Part shown: positions 40,320 to 53,269 of the stretch, one piece after another
Position numbering within the stretch: position 1 is the stretch's first letter
How the letters are laid out: each line of letters begins with the position of its first letter
Assembly: GCA_963542845.1 (NCBI GenBank)
Contig: CAUTZA010000001.1
Location: 1 to 64,000 of the forward strand
Direction: 5' to 3'
Source: JABCPO02 sp963542845
Lineage (GTDB): Bacteria; Bacillota; Clostridia; TANB77; CAG-508
DNA: 64,000 nucleotides
The notes under the pieces: generated by a model
Databases searched by the model: none
What the model was told of the DNA's origin: nothing
What the model saw: the letters and a program-made list of their open reading frames with translations, nothing else
Position numbers and translations under genes: made by a program

Positions 40320-40821
40320 ATGAGTGATATAACAGTTAAATTTGAAGAAGGTAAATTCAATTTTAGGGTTGCAGTAATTGTTGAATACAATGAAAAAATA
40401 TTAGTTCAAGAGGAAAGAGGGGATGAAAATTTTAGACTTCCAGGTCGGAAGAGTGCATCTAATGGAAAATACAAAAGATGCAATAATAAGAGAGATAGAA
40501 GAAGAATTAGGAATTAAGGTAGATAAAGATAATTTAAAGCTTGTTCAAATAGCAGAAAACTTTTTTGATTATTTAGATAATGAGAAGGTAAAAAATGTAC
40601 ATGAACTCTCATATATATATAATATTGTATTAGATGATAGTTATGATATTACTAAAAAAGAATCATTTACAGAGCTTGAAAAACCACATGTAACTTTTGT
40701 ATGGAAGACAAAAGAAGAGGTCTTAAAAGAAGATTTTAAACTTGTGCCTAATATAGTTAAAAATGTAATAGGTAAGAGAGAACTACATTATGATATTATA
40801 GACGATAGAAAATATATTTAA
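40320..40821 (+). CDS. Nudix hydrolase with a +1 recoding site at the Nudix box
   Basis: A 166-aa hydrolase of nucleoside diphosphate derivatives. CGG site 40446 (GGT-C-GGA) yields LPGGRVHLMENTKDAIIREIEEELGI, in which the skipped-to Gly is the first residue of the Gx5Ex7REUxEExGU box. Without the skip the ORF ends 23 codons later before the catalytic glutamates. Substrate is unknown. Expressed from repeat copy 2, AAGGAGG start site. Confidence 0.85.
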
Positions 40822-40853
40822 GAAAATAATAATTGTTTAAAAAGGAGCATATT

Positions 40854-41993
40854 ATGAAAAATGAAGAAAAAGATAAAAGATATGTGTATATAAGGGTGAG
40901 AGACCTTTGTATAATTGGAGTAATAATTATTGTATTATCATTATTATGGAATTTTAGAGATAAAGTAGAAACATTATTATTAAATAATCATAATGAAGCT
41001 AAATATATTGCTATAAGTAGTTTGCCTTTTAATTCAAATGGGAAGATAAACTATTTAGATAAAGATGGTAAGACTGTAAAGGTTGTAAACAAAGACTTGT
41101 ATAGAAGTTATAGTTATATTGAACATAATGGAGATATGTATATAAGCAATAGGGATAATAATATTTTAAAGATAGGGAAAGATGGTAGTCTTAAAGATTT
41201 TGAGATAATAAAAAAGGATATATTCAAGAAAGATAATAGGGGAATATATGTTGATAGAATGTGCATAGATGACGATAAAATGTATATGACACATAGTTTA
41301 GTAGGTAAAACAGATATATATGTAAAAGACATGACAGGAAAAGAAGAAGGTAAAAAACTTACAGAAATACCATATGATATTAGAAACATGTGTATAATAA
41401 AAGATGAAATAATATTAACGGCAGATAGATTTGAAGATCTTATGAATATAAAATCAGATATTATAATTTTAGATAAAAATACAGGTAAGATTAAGAAAGT
41501 AAGTAAACATGATGAATATATTGAAACATATAATATGAGAAAAGATAATGAAAATAATATATATGTAGAAACATTAAAAAGTAGATTAACTGATGAAGAA
41601 TTAGATAAACCAAAGAAAGAAAATAAGGAACTTTATGACAGGTATATAAGTAAGTTAAATATATATAATAATACTATTGAAGATATAGTAGTAGATGGTA
41701 AAAAACTTATGGGAAACCTTTTACGAGTAGAAGATAAAAATATGTATGTATATGATGATAAAGAAGATAAGTTTAAAGTAATAGACTTAAAAGAAAACAA
41801 AGAAGTATTTAGTGAAAAAATAGATGGATATATTAGGAGTACATATTTTAAAGATGATAAGCTATATATGAATATAGGAACAAAGGATAAAACATATATG
41901 TATATATATGATGTTAAAACTAACAAGATAATAGAAAAGAAAGAGTTTAAAGTAGATGAAAATAGGGATAATATGATATTTCCTATAACTTAA
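40854..41993 (+). CDS. Membrane-anchored protein with beta-propeller-like repeats
   Basis: A 379-aa protein with a cytoplasmic basic N-terminus, one transmembrane helix at about 18-38, and a long extracytoplasmic region of short repeats such as INYLDKDGKTVKVV, MYISNRDNNILKIG, IIILDKNTGKIKKV and MYVYDDKEDKFKVIDL, resembling blades of a beta-propeller. No enzyme motif recognised. The ATG at 40854 after AAAAGGAGC is preferred over a TTG at 40833. No CGG site. Confidence 0.6.
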   Translation: MKNEEKDKRYVYIRVRDLCIIGVIIIVLSLLWNFRDKVETLLLNNHNEAKYIAISSLPFNSNGKINYLDKDGKTVKVVNKDLYRSYSYIEHNGDMYISNRDNNILKIGKDGSLKDFEIIKKDIFKKDNRGIYVDRMCIDDDKMYMTHSLVGKTDIYVKDMTGKEEGKKLTEIPYDIRNMCIIKDEIILTADRFEDLMNIKSDIIILDKNTGKIKKVSKHDEYIETYNMRKDNENNIYVETLKSRLTDEELDKPKKENKELYDRYISKLNIYNNTIEDIVVDGKKLMGNLLRVEDKNMYVYDDKEDKFKVIDLKENKEVFSEKIDGYIRSTYFKDDKLYMNIGTKDKTYMYIYDVKTNKIIEKKEFKVDENRDNMIFPIT

Positions 41994-42035
41994 GTAAATA
42001 TATGAAATGTAATAAATAATAAAAAGGAGAAATAC

Positions 42036-42539
42036 ATGGCAGAATATTGGGATATATATAATAAGAACTTTGAAAAAATAAACAAAAGGGTTAAAAGAGG
42101 AGACAAGTTAGAAGATGATGAATATCATCTAGTTATTAATGCATGGATAGTAAACTCTAAAGGAGAATTTTTAATAACACAAAGAGTTGCAACTAAGCCA
42201 CATCCACTTATGTGGGAATGTACAGGAGGTTCAGCAATAGAAGGTGACAATCCATTAGATGCATGTGTAAGAGAAATTAAAGAAGAAGTTGGACTTGATA
42301 TAGATGTGAAAACAGCAAGACATATAGGAACAACTATTAGATATTACAAAAATTGTCCAGATATTTTAGATGTATGGTTATTTAAATCAGATGCAGATAT
42401 ATCAGAAATAACAATTCAAGAAGAAGAAGTTAATGATGTTATGTGGGCAGACAAGAAAAAAATCCTAGATTTACATTATGCAGGAAAGTTTGAAGCGAAT
42501 GCATTTTTTGGAGATGTAATTAGCAAATCAGAATTTTAA
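42036..42539 (+). CDS. Nudix hydrolase
   Basis: A 167-aa protein whose Nudix box GGSAIEGDNPLDACVREIKEEVGL is intact at about residues 64-87; the NAWIVNSKGEFLITQR entry strand and WADKKKI exit resemble IPP-isomerase-like/MutT-type Nudix proteins. Substrate unknown. Single frame without CGG site, unlike the Nudix gene at 40320. Strong AAAAAGGAGAAA site. Confidence 0.85.
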   Translation: MAEYWDIYNKNFEKINKRVKRGDKLEDDEYHLVINAWIVNSKGEFLITQRVATKPHPLMWECTGGSAIEGDNPLDACVREIKEEVGLDIDVKTARHIGTTIRYYKNCPDILDVWLFKSDADISEITIQEEEVNDVMWADKKKILDLHYAGKFEANAFFGDVISKSEF

Positions 42540-42551
42540 TATTAATAATAT

Positions 42552-42608
42552 AATAGGTGTATCAAATTTGTTATAAATTATAATTGACAATATTGATACA
42601 CCTATTAA
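42552..42608 (+). terminator. Long hairpin terminator
   Basis: AATAGGTGTATCAA (42552-42565) pairs perfectly with TTGATACACCTATT (42593-42606), with a 27-base AT-rich loop. Confidence 0.65.
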
Positions 42609-42744
42609 ATTTGAGCTTATTTTTTATATATAAAGGTATAAAAAAGAGTGTAAATATGATAGTATAAACATATTAGAAAAAAGAAAATAATAGAAAAATG
42701 TAATGATGTAATAATATATATTGTTATATATATAAGGAGAGATT

Positions 42745-44888
42745 TTGAGTAAGAATAATAAGAACAAAAGAAATATGAAGCTAAAGAAATTAAAAAAAGA
42801 ATTACCAATATATATAGGGAGATTTTCTAAAAAAGAAGGATTTGGTTTTGTAGATAGTATACAAGAAGAAGATAAGAAAAGGGTAAAAGGGTTAGAAGAA
42901 TTAAGTGCATTTTTAAAAAAAGAAAAATATAATGTACAAAATATTAAAGATTTAAAAGAAAGTATGTACATACATAATAATGGATTTTTAACAGCGGCAG
43001 ACCGGAGATATTGTACTTGTAAGAAAGAAAGATGTAGATTATGGTGGTGCAAATAAAGAAGGAAGAATTATTTTTGTTGTACAAAGAAAGAAAAATGAGA
43101 TTGTAGGTACAGCACAAATTTCAGAAAATTATGCATTTGTAGTACCAGATGATAAAACATTCCCATCAGACATATTTATACCTAAAAAAGAAATATTTGG
43201 AGCAAATAATGGTGATAAGGTTTTAGTAAGTATAACTAAATATGCAAATAGGGATTTAGCTAAAAAAGATTCAGCAAGAAATAGTGAAGGTAGAATTATT
43301 AAGATAATAGCAAGAAATGGTGATACACATTTAAAACTAAAAAGCCTTCTTGCAGATAATGGAATAGATGAAGAGTTTAAAGAAGAGGTTATATCTGAGG
43401 CAGAAAATATGCCTAAAACTATATCTGAAGATGAACTTGTAGGAAGAAAAGACTTAAGGGATATATATACAATAACAATAGATGGTGAAGATGCAAAAGA
43501 CTTAGATGATGCAGTAGCAATTGAAAAAAAAGAAAACTACAGAGTATGGATATCTATAGCAGATGTATCACACTATATTAAAGAAGGAAGTTTTTTAGAT
43601 AAAGAGGCAGAAAAACGCCGGAAACAGCATCTATCTTATAGACACTGTTATACCAATGTTACCATTCCAGCTTTCAAATGAAATATGTTCATTAAATGCA
43701 GGAGAAGATAGACTAGCCCTTACTGTAGAGGCAGAAATAGACAAAGCGCGGAAAAGTTATATGGTCAGATGTGTATAAGTCTGTGATAAAGGTAGATAAG
43801 AGAATGTCATATAATGAAATACAAAATATTATAGAAAATGATGAAGAAACAATTGAAAATGTAGGGTTTGATAAAGAAAAATTAAATATGATAAAACTAT
43901 ATGAAAAACTTACAAATATACTTTTAAAAAGAAGACAAAAAAATGGATATATTGGATTTGATATGCCAGAAGTACAGATTATATTAGATGAAAATGGTAA
44001 AACAGTTGGAGTAGAAAACAAGAAAAAGATTTTTGCATATAGTATTATAGAACATTTGATGCTTACAGCAAATGAAGTCGTAGCAGAAACATTTACTAAA
44101 AAAGATATTCCAGTAATGTATAGGGTACATGAATATCCAAGTTTAGAAAAAATAGAAGAGGTAAATTTAACATTACAAAAGTTTGGACTTAAGTTAAATA
44201 CCTTTAGAATAGATGAACACCTTTTAAACAAAAAAGATGTATCAAACGAAAGATTTCGGAAAAGATAAGGATGATAATTTTGTTAACTATTATGTACCAC
44301 AAAGTGAATATGTAAGAGTTATAGAAGCATTAAAGGAAAAAGAAGAACAAAATTTAATTACTAAAGAAGATGTAGATTTTAATTACCTACAATATATACT
44401 TTTAAGAAGTATGAGACAGGCAAGATATTCTATGAAAAACTTAGGACATTTTGGACTTCGGAAGTGACTATTATTCACATTTTACATCACCTATAAGGAG
44501 GTATTCAGACCTATATACACATAGAACAATATCTAAATATTTAGAAGGAATACAAGATTTTGGTAATATTGTAGAATTAGAATCAGTTGCAGAACATATT
44601 TCAGATACTGAAAGAGTTGCTCAAAAGATGGAAAGAGAATATGATAAGATAAAAATTGCAGAATATGTAGAAGGATTTGTTGGAAGTAAGTTTAAAGGTA
44701 GAGTTTCAGGTAAAATTGGTAAGGGAATATTTGTAGATATTGGTAAGGAAATTGAAGGTCTTGTAACAAATGAAGAAATACTAAAAAAAGATAAGCAAAA
44801 AGAAGAATATACTATTGGAGATATAGTGGATGTTGTAGTAAAAAATGTTAATTTAGATAGTGGAGAAATAGATTTGATGCTATTATAA
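42745..44888 (+). CDS. rnr: Ribonuclease R, five +1 recoding sites
   Basis: 3'-5' exoribonuclease of the RNB family degrading structured RNA. Corrected 712 aa: cold-shock domains (KEGFGFV; AQISENYAFVVPDD), RNB core with IDGEDAKDLDDAVAI at about residue 246 and ADVSHYIKEG, NSIYLIDTVIPMLP, HFGLGSDYYSHFTSPIRRYSDL, and C-terminal S1 domain. CGG sites: 43003 (GAC), 43619 (CGC), 43749 (GCG), 44257 (TTT), 44459 (CTT). At 43619 the preceding codon is CGC, so Arg-CGC is decoded normally beside a skipped CGG. Start TTG at 42745 after AAGGAGAG. No smpB gene follows. Confidence 0.93.
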
Positions 44889-44957
44889 TAAAATAAGTGT
44901 AGTGAATATAAAAAATATAATAGATTAAAATATTAAAATTAAAAACAGAGGATTTGT

Positions 44958-47900
44958 ATGAAGTGGACAGATAAACAAAGAAAAGCAATAGAAGAAGAGG
45001 GAAAAATATTAGTATCTGCAGCAGCAGGATCACGGAAAAACTGCTGTATTAGTAGAAAGAATAATAAGAATAATATTAGAAAAAAGGGTAGATATAGAAA
45101 AAATAGTTGTAGTAACCTTTACAAGTGCAGCAGCAAAGGAAATGAAGGAAAGAATCCAAAAGAAAATAACAGAAAAATTAGAAGATGATTCTTTAGATAA
45201 TATGCAAAAAAGCTATTTAAGAAAACAACTAAAAAAACTACCAAAAGCAAATATATCAACACTTCATTCATACTGTTTTAAAATAATTAGGAATAATTTC
45301 TTTAACCTTCGGATTAAATTCAAACATACAAATAGGAAGTGAAGAGGAAATTAATGTATTAAAAGGTAAGGTAATTGATGAAGTATTAGAAGAAATATAT
45401 GAAGATGAAGAAAATAAGTACAGGGATATTGTTTTAAAATATTTGAATAAGAATGGTGATGAAGACTTAAAGAAAATGATTTTCAATAATATATCATTTT
45501 TTGGAAGTATACCATTTTATGAAGAATGGATAAAACAAAATTTAGAAGAATATTCAAGGATTATATTAAATCCATATAATTTCTACACAAGCAGACCACG
45601 GAATGTTATACATACATCATATTGTAACAACATGTATGTACTATATTAAATTATGCAAAAAACAAAATGAAAATCTTTTAAAATTATATAATTTAGGAGA
45701 AATTAATACTAAAACATATGAAGATAAAAGAAAGCTAATAATCTCTGACGAAAATATATTTTTTGATATTGTTAAAATATGTATGTGTATTCTAATTGGA
45801 AAAGATACAACAGAAAAATTATATGAATATATTAAAAGCATAAAATTTGAAAGATGGACAACAACAAAAGAGTTTAAAGATATTTTAGAAGAGTTAAAAA
45901 TTCGGAAGAGATAGTATAAAAGATGGGTTTAGTAAGGAAATATTAGGAATGTCATTTTTAGAAGATGATGAAGATATAATATTTCAGACTAAAAAAACAA
46001 AAGAAGTTTTAGAAATGATAGAATATATAACAAATAAGTTTTATGAAAAGTTTGAAAAAGCGAAAACAGAGGAAAACTTATTAGACTATATTGACCTTGA
46101 AAAATATACATTAAAATTGTTGTATGATAAGAAAGAAGAAGAAGGTATATCTTTAATAATATCTAAACAAAATGAAAATAACATAATAGGTAAAATAATA
46201 GAAAAATACGAAGATTTAGATAACTTAAGAGAAAGTATCAAAATAGAATATGATATAGAAAAGTTAGAAGAAATATATAGTAATATAGTAGAAATAATAG
46301 AATCAGGATTTGCAAATTATACTGAAAGCTTAAATAATAAGTATGAGTTATCAGATATAGCAAAATCTATGAAAGAAGATGTAGAAGAAATAGCAGTAGA
46401 TGAGTATCAAGATATTAATATGCTTCAAGAATATATAATAAGAGCTGTAGGTAATAAGAATATATTTAGAGTTGGAGACCCAAAACAAAGTATATATGGA
46501 TTTAGAAATTCAAGACCAGAACTATTTGTAGAAAAAGAAAATAATATAGATAATGAAAACAAGGTTATATATTTAGATAAAAACTTTAGAAGCTTAGAAA
46601 ATGTATTAGAAATAACAAATAATGTATTTTCAAGAATAATGACTAAAGAAACAGGGATTATAGACTATAATGAGAATCATTATCTTAAAAAAGGAAGATA
46701 TATAACAGGAGAATTTAGATTACAAGAAAATAGTGATATATCTTCTTTAGATGATTTAGAAATATCTTCATTATCAGAAGAAGAAATACAAGATAGAATA
46801 AACTTTTTTAAACCTGAAATACTTCTTATAAACACAAAAGAAGAGGAAGAGGAATCTGATGATATAGAAGATACAGAGGATAATAAAGAAGAAAATAAAA
46901 ATGAACAAAAAAAAGAAAATGCTTTGACAGAAGAGAGTGAAGATATTAATGATGAAACATTAGAAGAAATAGAAAGCATAGAAAAAGAAGCAATAGGAAT
47001 AGCAAAAAGAATAATTGCATTAAAAGAAGAATATATTAGAAGAGGGAAAAAATTAGATTATAAGGATATAGTAATATTATTAAGAAGTGTAAGTAATAAG
47101 GCAGGAAGATATCAAGAGATATTAGAAAAATTTGGTATACCATGTTATACAGATGTGAATGAAAGCTTTTTAGAAATACCAGAAGTATCCCTTATATGCA
47201 GTTATTTAGATATAATAGAAAATCCGCTTAATGATATAAACATGCTTGCAGTACTAAGGTCATATTTCTTTAAAATGGATATTGATGAGTTTACTAGAAT
47301 AAAAGTTGTAGAAAAAGAAATAACAAATGGACAAAAAGAAAACAATTTTTATGAAAGTATATTAATATATATTGGGTATATAGATGAAAAAGCAAAAGAA
47401 AATATTCCGATATCATTAAATGAAAAAATGGTATATAGTAAGTGTAAAAAACTTATAGAAGAACTTAATAGGTTAAAAAAATTAGAAGAAGAAAAAGGAC
47501 TATATGAAGTATTAAAAGATATAATTATAGAAAGCCGGATATTATACAGCACTTAGTCTAGAAATAGAAGCAGATTTTAAAAAGAAAAACATAGATAAAT
47601 TACTTCAAAAAGCTATGGAATTTGAAAAAGGAACAAATACACATATATCAGATTTTAATAGACAAATAGAAGAAAGCACCAAACTTGATGTTAAATTAGA
47701 AGCAGATAAAGTAGTTGATGAAAATGCAAATGTTGTTAAAATAATGACAATACATAAAAGTAAAGGACTTGAATTCCCAGTAGTAATAATCGCAGGAATG
47801 GATAAGAAAAGGAATATAAGGTCAGAAACAGAAACAGTACGTACATCAGAAAAGATGGGTATTGGTATAGATATTATAAATGAAGAACTAAAGTATAAGT

Positions 47901-49342
47901 ATCCAAGTATATATAAAGAGATAATTAACTTAGAAAAAACTAAGGAAGAGAAAGAAGAAGAATTTAGAATACTATATGTTGCAATGACAAGAGCAAAAGA
48001 AAAACTTATAATGACAGCTAAGATAAAATCAGTAAAAGATTTTTTAGAAAAGATAAACAAGGAAACATATATAAACATATATAATAATAAGTTATCATCT
48101 AAATATATAATGAGAGTAGACAGCTATATTGAAATGGTTATAATCGCGCTAATAGAAGCAGCTATAGTACAAGAACAAGGAAATAATTTAAAAATATCAA
48201 AACAGGGTGGTAATATAGAAATATATTTAAAAGATATTTTAAATGAAAGTTTAAGTTCAAGCTCATGTTCAATTTTAAATTCAAATTCAAATTTTAAAGA
48301 TGATAATATAATACTTGATTTAGGGAATATATATATTAAAAATACTAATAATTTAGAAAGAGAATTAGATAAAGAAAATATAATAAATATAAGTTTATTA
48401 GAAGAAAAAGAAAAAACATTAAAAGAAGAATATATAAAAATAATCGGAAATATTTTTAATAATGATAATGTTTTAAATAGTGATAGTTTAGATGATTATG
48501 ATATAGATAATAAGGAAGGATATACATATAATCGTGAAAATGTGGATAAAGATATACAAGAAATCTTAGAAAAAAGATATAAGGAATATATAGAAGAAAA
48601 AGAAAATATTGAAGATAATGACAAAAAGGTATTAGAAAAAGTATCTGTAAGTGCAATAACTACAATGGAAAAGAAAAATATTATAGATGTTCTAGAAAAT
48701 GAACAAGAAAATATTTCAAGTATAATATCATATGATAAACCTAAGTTTTTAAGAAGTGAAAAAATAGAAGGTAAAGAAAAAGGAACAATACTACACAGTA
48801 TATTAGAATTACTTGATATAATACCATTTTCAAAGCTTGAAAAAATGAGTATTGATAAAAAGAAAAATATTATTTTTAAATATATAGATAAGCTTAAAAA
48901 TGAAAAAATATATACTAAGGAAGAACTAGAAGTTGTAGATATAGATGTACTTTTAAACTATATTAATACATATATATATGAATATTTGGCAAAAAGCGTA
49001 GAACAAGATGGAATAAAAGTATATAAGGAAAAAACAATATATTTAAAATTAACAAAAGAAGATATTGAAACTTTAAAAACAAAATATATGATAAATGAAA
49101 ACTTAGTAGAAGGACAAATACTTCAAGGAGTGCTAGACCTATATATTATAGATGAAGAAAATAAGGAGATATATATAGTAGATTACAAAACAGATAAAGT
49201 GTTTAAAGAAGAGTATTATAGGGAAAGATATAATGTACAGATAGGAATATATGAATATAGTATATTTAAACAATATGGCGATGATTATACTTATAGTAAG
49301 CTAATATATTCAACAAAAATGAAGAAAATAATTGAAATATAG
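44958..49342 (+). CDS. addA: AddA-type helicase-nuclease, five +1 recoding sites
   Basis: UvrD-family helicase with a C-terminal PD-(D/E)XK nuclease, the double-strand-break resection subunit of AddAB. Corrected 1459 aa. Walker A SAAAGSGKTAVLVERI at about 21-36 is completed by CGG site 45033 (TCA); other sites 45310 (CTT), 45599 (CCA), 45903 (ATT), 47536 (AGC). DEYQDIN, GDPKQSIYGFRNSRPE, TIHKSKGLEFP and YVAMTRAKEKL are helicase motifs; GVLDLYI...DYKTDK near residue 1390 is the nuclease site. A very acidic low-complexity insertion lies at about 630-670. The gene has no adjacent addB; rnr precedes and glmU follows. Confidence 0.9.
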
Positions 49343-49390
49343 CAAAATATTGTAAATTTATAGTGAAATATAGTAATTTAAAGGGAATTT

Positions 49391-49399
49391 TGGTATAAT
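49391..49399 (+). promoter_or_regulatory. Extended -10 promoter before glmU
   Basis: TGG-TATAAT, 28 bases before the ATG; no clear -35 box. Same extended form as before the Fur-family gene. Confidence 0.45.
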
Positions 49400-49426
49400 A
49401 ACTTTTAAATTAATGTGAGGTGTATT

Positions 49427-50390
49427 ATGGAAAAAATATATACGATAATTGTAGCGGCAGGAAAAGGTATGAGAATGAATACGGCTCATTCAAAAGTTGT
49501 ACAAAAGATATATGATAAAGAGATGATAGTAAGGGTAGCAGAACTTGCAAGAAAGATTTCAGGAGATAATGTAATAGCAGTAGTAGGTTACAAAAAAGAA
49601 GAAATAAAAGAAGCTTTAAAAGATTTTAATATTACATATGTATATCAAGAAGAATTACTTCGGAACAGGTGATGCAGTAAAAAAAGCAAAAGAAATCTTA
49701 AAAGATGAAGTCGGAAAAGTGGTTATACTATATGGAGATGTTCCGATTATTAGAGAAGAGACTATAAGAGAGCTTGTGAATAAGTCTATAGAAAAAAATG
49801 AAAAAGCAACAATATTAACATCAAGAATAAAAAATCCTACAGGATATGGAAGGATTATAAGAGATAAAGATGGAAAGATATTAAAGATAATAGAAGAAAA
49901 AGACTTAGAAGAAAAACAAAGAAGGATAAATGAAATAAACACAGGTATATATTGTTTTGATATACAAACACTTATGGAAACAATTGAAGAAATAAAACCA
50001 AATAATAATCAAAAAGAATACTACTTAACAGATGTAATAGGAATAATATCAGAAAGACGGAGAAATAGTATCAGGATATCCTGTAAAAGATAATACAGAA
50101 ATACTTCGGAGTAAATGATAGAATACAACTTGAAATAGTATCTAAAATCTTAAAAAGAAGAATAAACTATAATCATATGATAAATGGTGGAGTTACAATA
50201 GAAAATATAAATGATACATATATATATGATGATGTAGAAATTCGGACAAGATACTGTTATAAGACCTAAGACGGTTATAAAATCAGGAGTTAAAATAGGT
50301 AGGGATTGTATTATAGGATATAATGTATATATAAGTGAAAATACTATTATAGAAGATGGAACAGTAATAGAAGATAATACAATACTTTAA
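49427..50390 (+). CDS. glmU: Short GlmU-like UDP-GlcNAc pyrophosphorylase, four +1 recoding sites
   Basis: Nucleotidyltransferase domain with IIVAAGKGMRMNTAHSKV (GxGxRM...K), LGTGDAV, LYGDVPII, NPTGYGRIIRD, and EINTGIYCF. CGG sites: 49661 (CTT, giving LLGTGDAV), 50058 (AGA), 50107 (CTT) and 50243 (ATT). Corrected protein is only 319 aa against about 455 for bifunctional GlmU: the left-handed beta-helix is cut to a few turns, and the acetyltransferase catalytic region is missing. It may act only as uridylyltransferase, with acetylation done elsewhere. The ATG at 49427 follows GTGAGGTG. Confidence 0.82.
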
Positions 50391-50428
50391 AAAAGAAAAA
50401 AGAATATAGAAAAGAATAAGGAGGAAAA

Positions 50429-53245
50429 ATGGAAGAAGAAAAGAAAAACTATGGTAAAACATTAAACTTACCAAAAACAGAATTCCCAATGAGGGGAAAC
50501 TTAGCAAATACAGAACCAGAAATATTAGAAAATATATTTGAAAATGGGCTATATAATAAAATAATAGCAAAAAACAAAGACAGAAAAACATTTATACTAC
50601 ATGATGGACCTCCATATGCAAACGGTCCAATCCACATAGGACATGCACTTAATAAGATATTAAAAGATACAATAGTAAGATATAAGTCAATGCAAGGTTT
50701 CAGATCAGATTTTATACCAGGATTTGATACACATGGACTTCCAACAGAAATAAAAGCAATTGAAAAATTAAAATTAAATAGAGAAGAAATAGAAGTAAAT
50801 AAATTTAGAGATACATGTAAAGAATTTAACAAAGAATTTATAAAACTTCAATCAGAAGGATTTAAGAGATTAGGAGTATTAGCAGACTGGGAAAAACCAT
50901 ATATAACATATAATAAGGAAATAGAAAAAGAACAATTAGATGTTTTCGGAACAATGTATGAAAAAGGGTATATATATAAGGGATTAAAACCAGTATACTG
51001 GTGTGCATCATGCCAAACAGCACTTGCAGAAGCAGAAATAGAATATGCAGATCACAAATCAAAAAGTATATATGTAAAATTTGAAGTTACAGATTCAAAA
51101 GGATTATTTGATAAAAAAGATACATATCTAGTAATTTGGACAACAACACCATGGACACTACCAGGAAATATGGCAATAACAGTATCAGATAAATATGATT
51201 ATGCATTAGTTAAAGCTAAAAAAGATGGTAAAGAAGAAAACTATATCTTAATGGATGATATGGTAGAAGATTTAATGAAAACATTTGGAATAGAAGAATA
51301 TGAAAAAGTTAAAACTATTAAAAATGAAGAACTTTCAGGAGTAGAATACAAACACCCATTCTTAGATAGAATATCAAAAGTAATATTAGGATCAGATGAT
51401 ACAATACTTGTAGAAAAAGGTTCAGGTACAGGACTTGTACATACAGCACCAGCATATGGTAATGAAGACTATTTAGCAGGTAAAAAATATGGAATAGAAA
51501 TGTATGTAGCAGTTGATGAAAAAGGAATGCAAACAGAAAAAGCAGGAATATTTGCAGGAATGAGATATAATAAGTCAAATGATGCAATAATTGAACACTT
51601 AAATGAACAAGGAAACCTAATAAAACTAGAAGAAATAAATCACTCATATCCACACTGCTGGAGATGTAAAAATCCAATAATATATAGAGCGGCAGATCAA
51701 TGGTTTGCATCTGTAGAAGGATTTAGAAAAAAAGCTCTAGAAGCAATAGAAACTGTAAAATGGTTCCCAGAATGGGGAGAAGAAAGAATAAGAAAAATGA
51801 TTGCAGATAGAGGAGACTGGTGTATATCAAGACAAAGAACATGGGGAGTTCCACTACCAATATTTTATGACAAAGAAACAGGAAAAGAATATATAACAAA
51901 AGAAAGTATGGAAAAAGTTAAAGAAATAGTTGGAAAAGAAGGAACAAATGCATGGTATGAAAAATCAGTAGAAGAACTTCTTCCAGACGAAGTATTAACT
52001 TTAGGAAAACCAAAATCAGAATATTTAAAAGAAAAAGACATAATGGACGTATGGTTTGACTCACGGAAGCACACACCAATCTGTAATTAAACAAAGAGGA
52101 ATAGGAGAAATAGACTTATACCTAGAAGGAAGTGACCAATACAGAGGATGGTTCCAATCATCATTATTAACATCTGTAGCAACAACAGGAAAAGCACCAT
52201 ATAAGCAAGTTATAACACACCGGATTTTTAGTTGATGAAAAAGGTAGAAAAATGAGTAAGAGTCTTCGGAAATGTTATAGATCCAAATAAGGTTGTAAAA
52301 GTACATGGAGCAGATATATTAAGACTTTGGGTAATATCATCAGACTACCAATCAGATATAAGTATATCTGACAATATATTAAAACAAGTTGCAGAAACAT
52401 ATAGAAAGATAAGAAATACATCAAGATATATATTAGGAAATATTTCAGACTTTGATCCAAACAAAGATATGGTAGAATATAATGAATTACCAGAAATAGA
52501 CAAATGGGCAATAATGAAAATAAACGAACTTGTAAAAACAGTAACAGAAGGATATGATGTATATCAATTTAACAAAGCATATTATGGAATAAACTCATTC
52601 CTAGTACATGATATGAGTACATTCTACTTAGACATTATAAAAGATAGACTATATGTAGAAGGAAAAACTTCAAAAGAAAGAAGAGCAGCGCAAACTGCGA
52701 TGTATATAATATTATCTAAATTAGTAAGAATATTAGCACCAATAACATCATTTACAGCAGAAGAAATTTGGAAATATATGCCAAAAACAGAAAATGAAAA
52801 TACATTTAGTATAATGCTTGAAGATTATCCAAAATATGATGAAAAACTATATAACAAAGAATTAGATGATAAATTTAAGAAGATTATAGAAATAAAAGAA
52901 CTTGCAAGTAAGAAATTAGAAGAAGCAAGAGAAGAAAAATTAATAGGACAAACATTAGAAGCTAAAGTAACAGTAAGTGCTAACAAAGAAAACGAACTAT
53001 ATGAACTGATTAAAGATAACAAAAATTTAATAGAAGATGTTTTAATAGTATCAGAATTAGAATTAAAAGAAGATAGCAGTAAAGAAAACGAAGAAATAAT
53101 TATAACTATATCTAGAGCAGAAGGCGAAAAATGTGAAAGATGTTGGAAATACACTAAAAATGTAGGAATAGATGAAGAAAATCCTACAATATGTAAAAGA
53201 TGTAGTGAAGTACTTAAAAAATATGCAAAAGATTATGAAATCTAA
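50429..53245 (+). CDS. ileS: Isoleucyl-tRNA synthetase, three +1 recoding sites
   Basis: Class I synthetase with editing domain, charging tRNA-Ile. HIGHAL at about residue 69, CP1 editing domain (TTTPWTLPGN), KMSKSLGNVI at about 605, and a C-terminal zinc finger CERCWKY...CKRC. Corrected 937 aa. CGG sites: 52064 (TCA, giving VWFDSGSTHQ), 52221 (CAC, giving THGFLVDE) and 52267 (CTT, giving KSLGNV directly after KMSKS). All three lie in the conserved block that closes the active site. AAGGAGG start site. Confidence 0.95.
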
Positions 53246-53269
53246 TAACAAAGAGAAAAGTTAGCAAAG

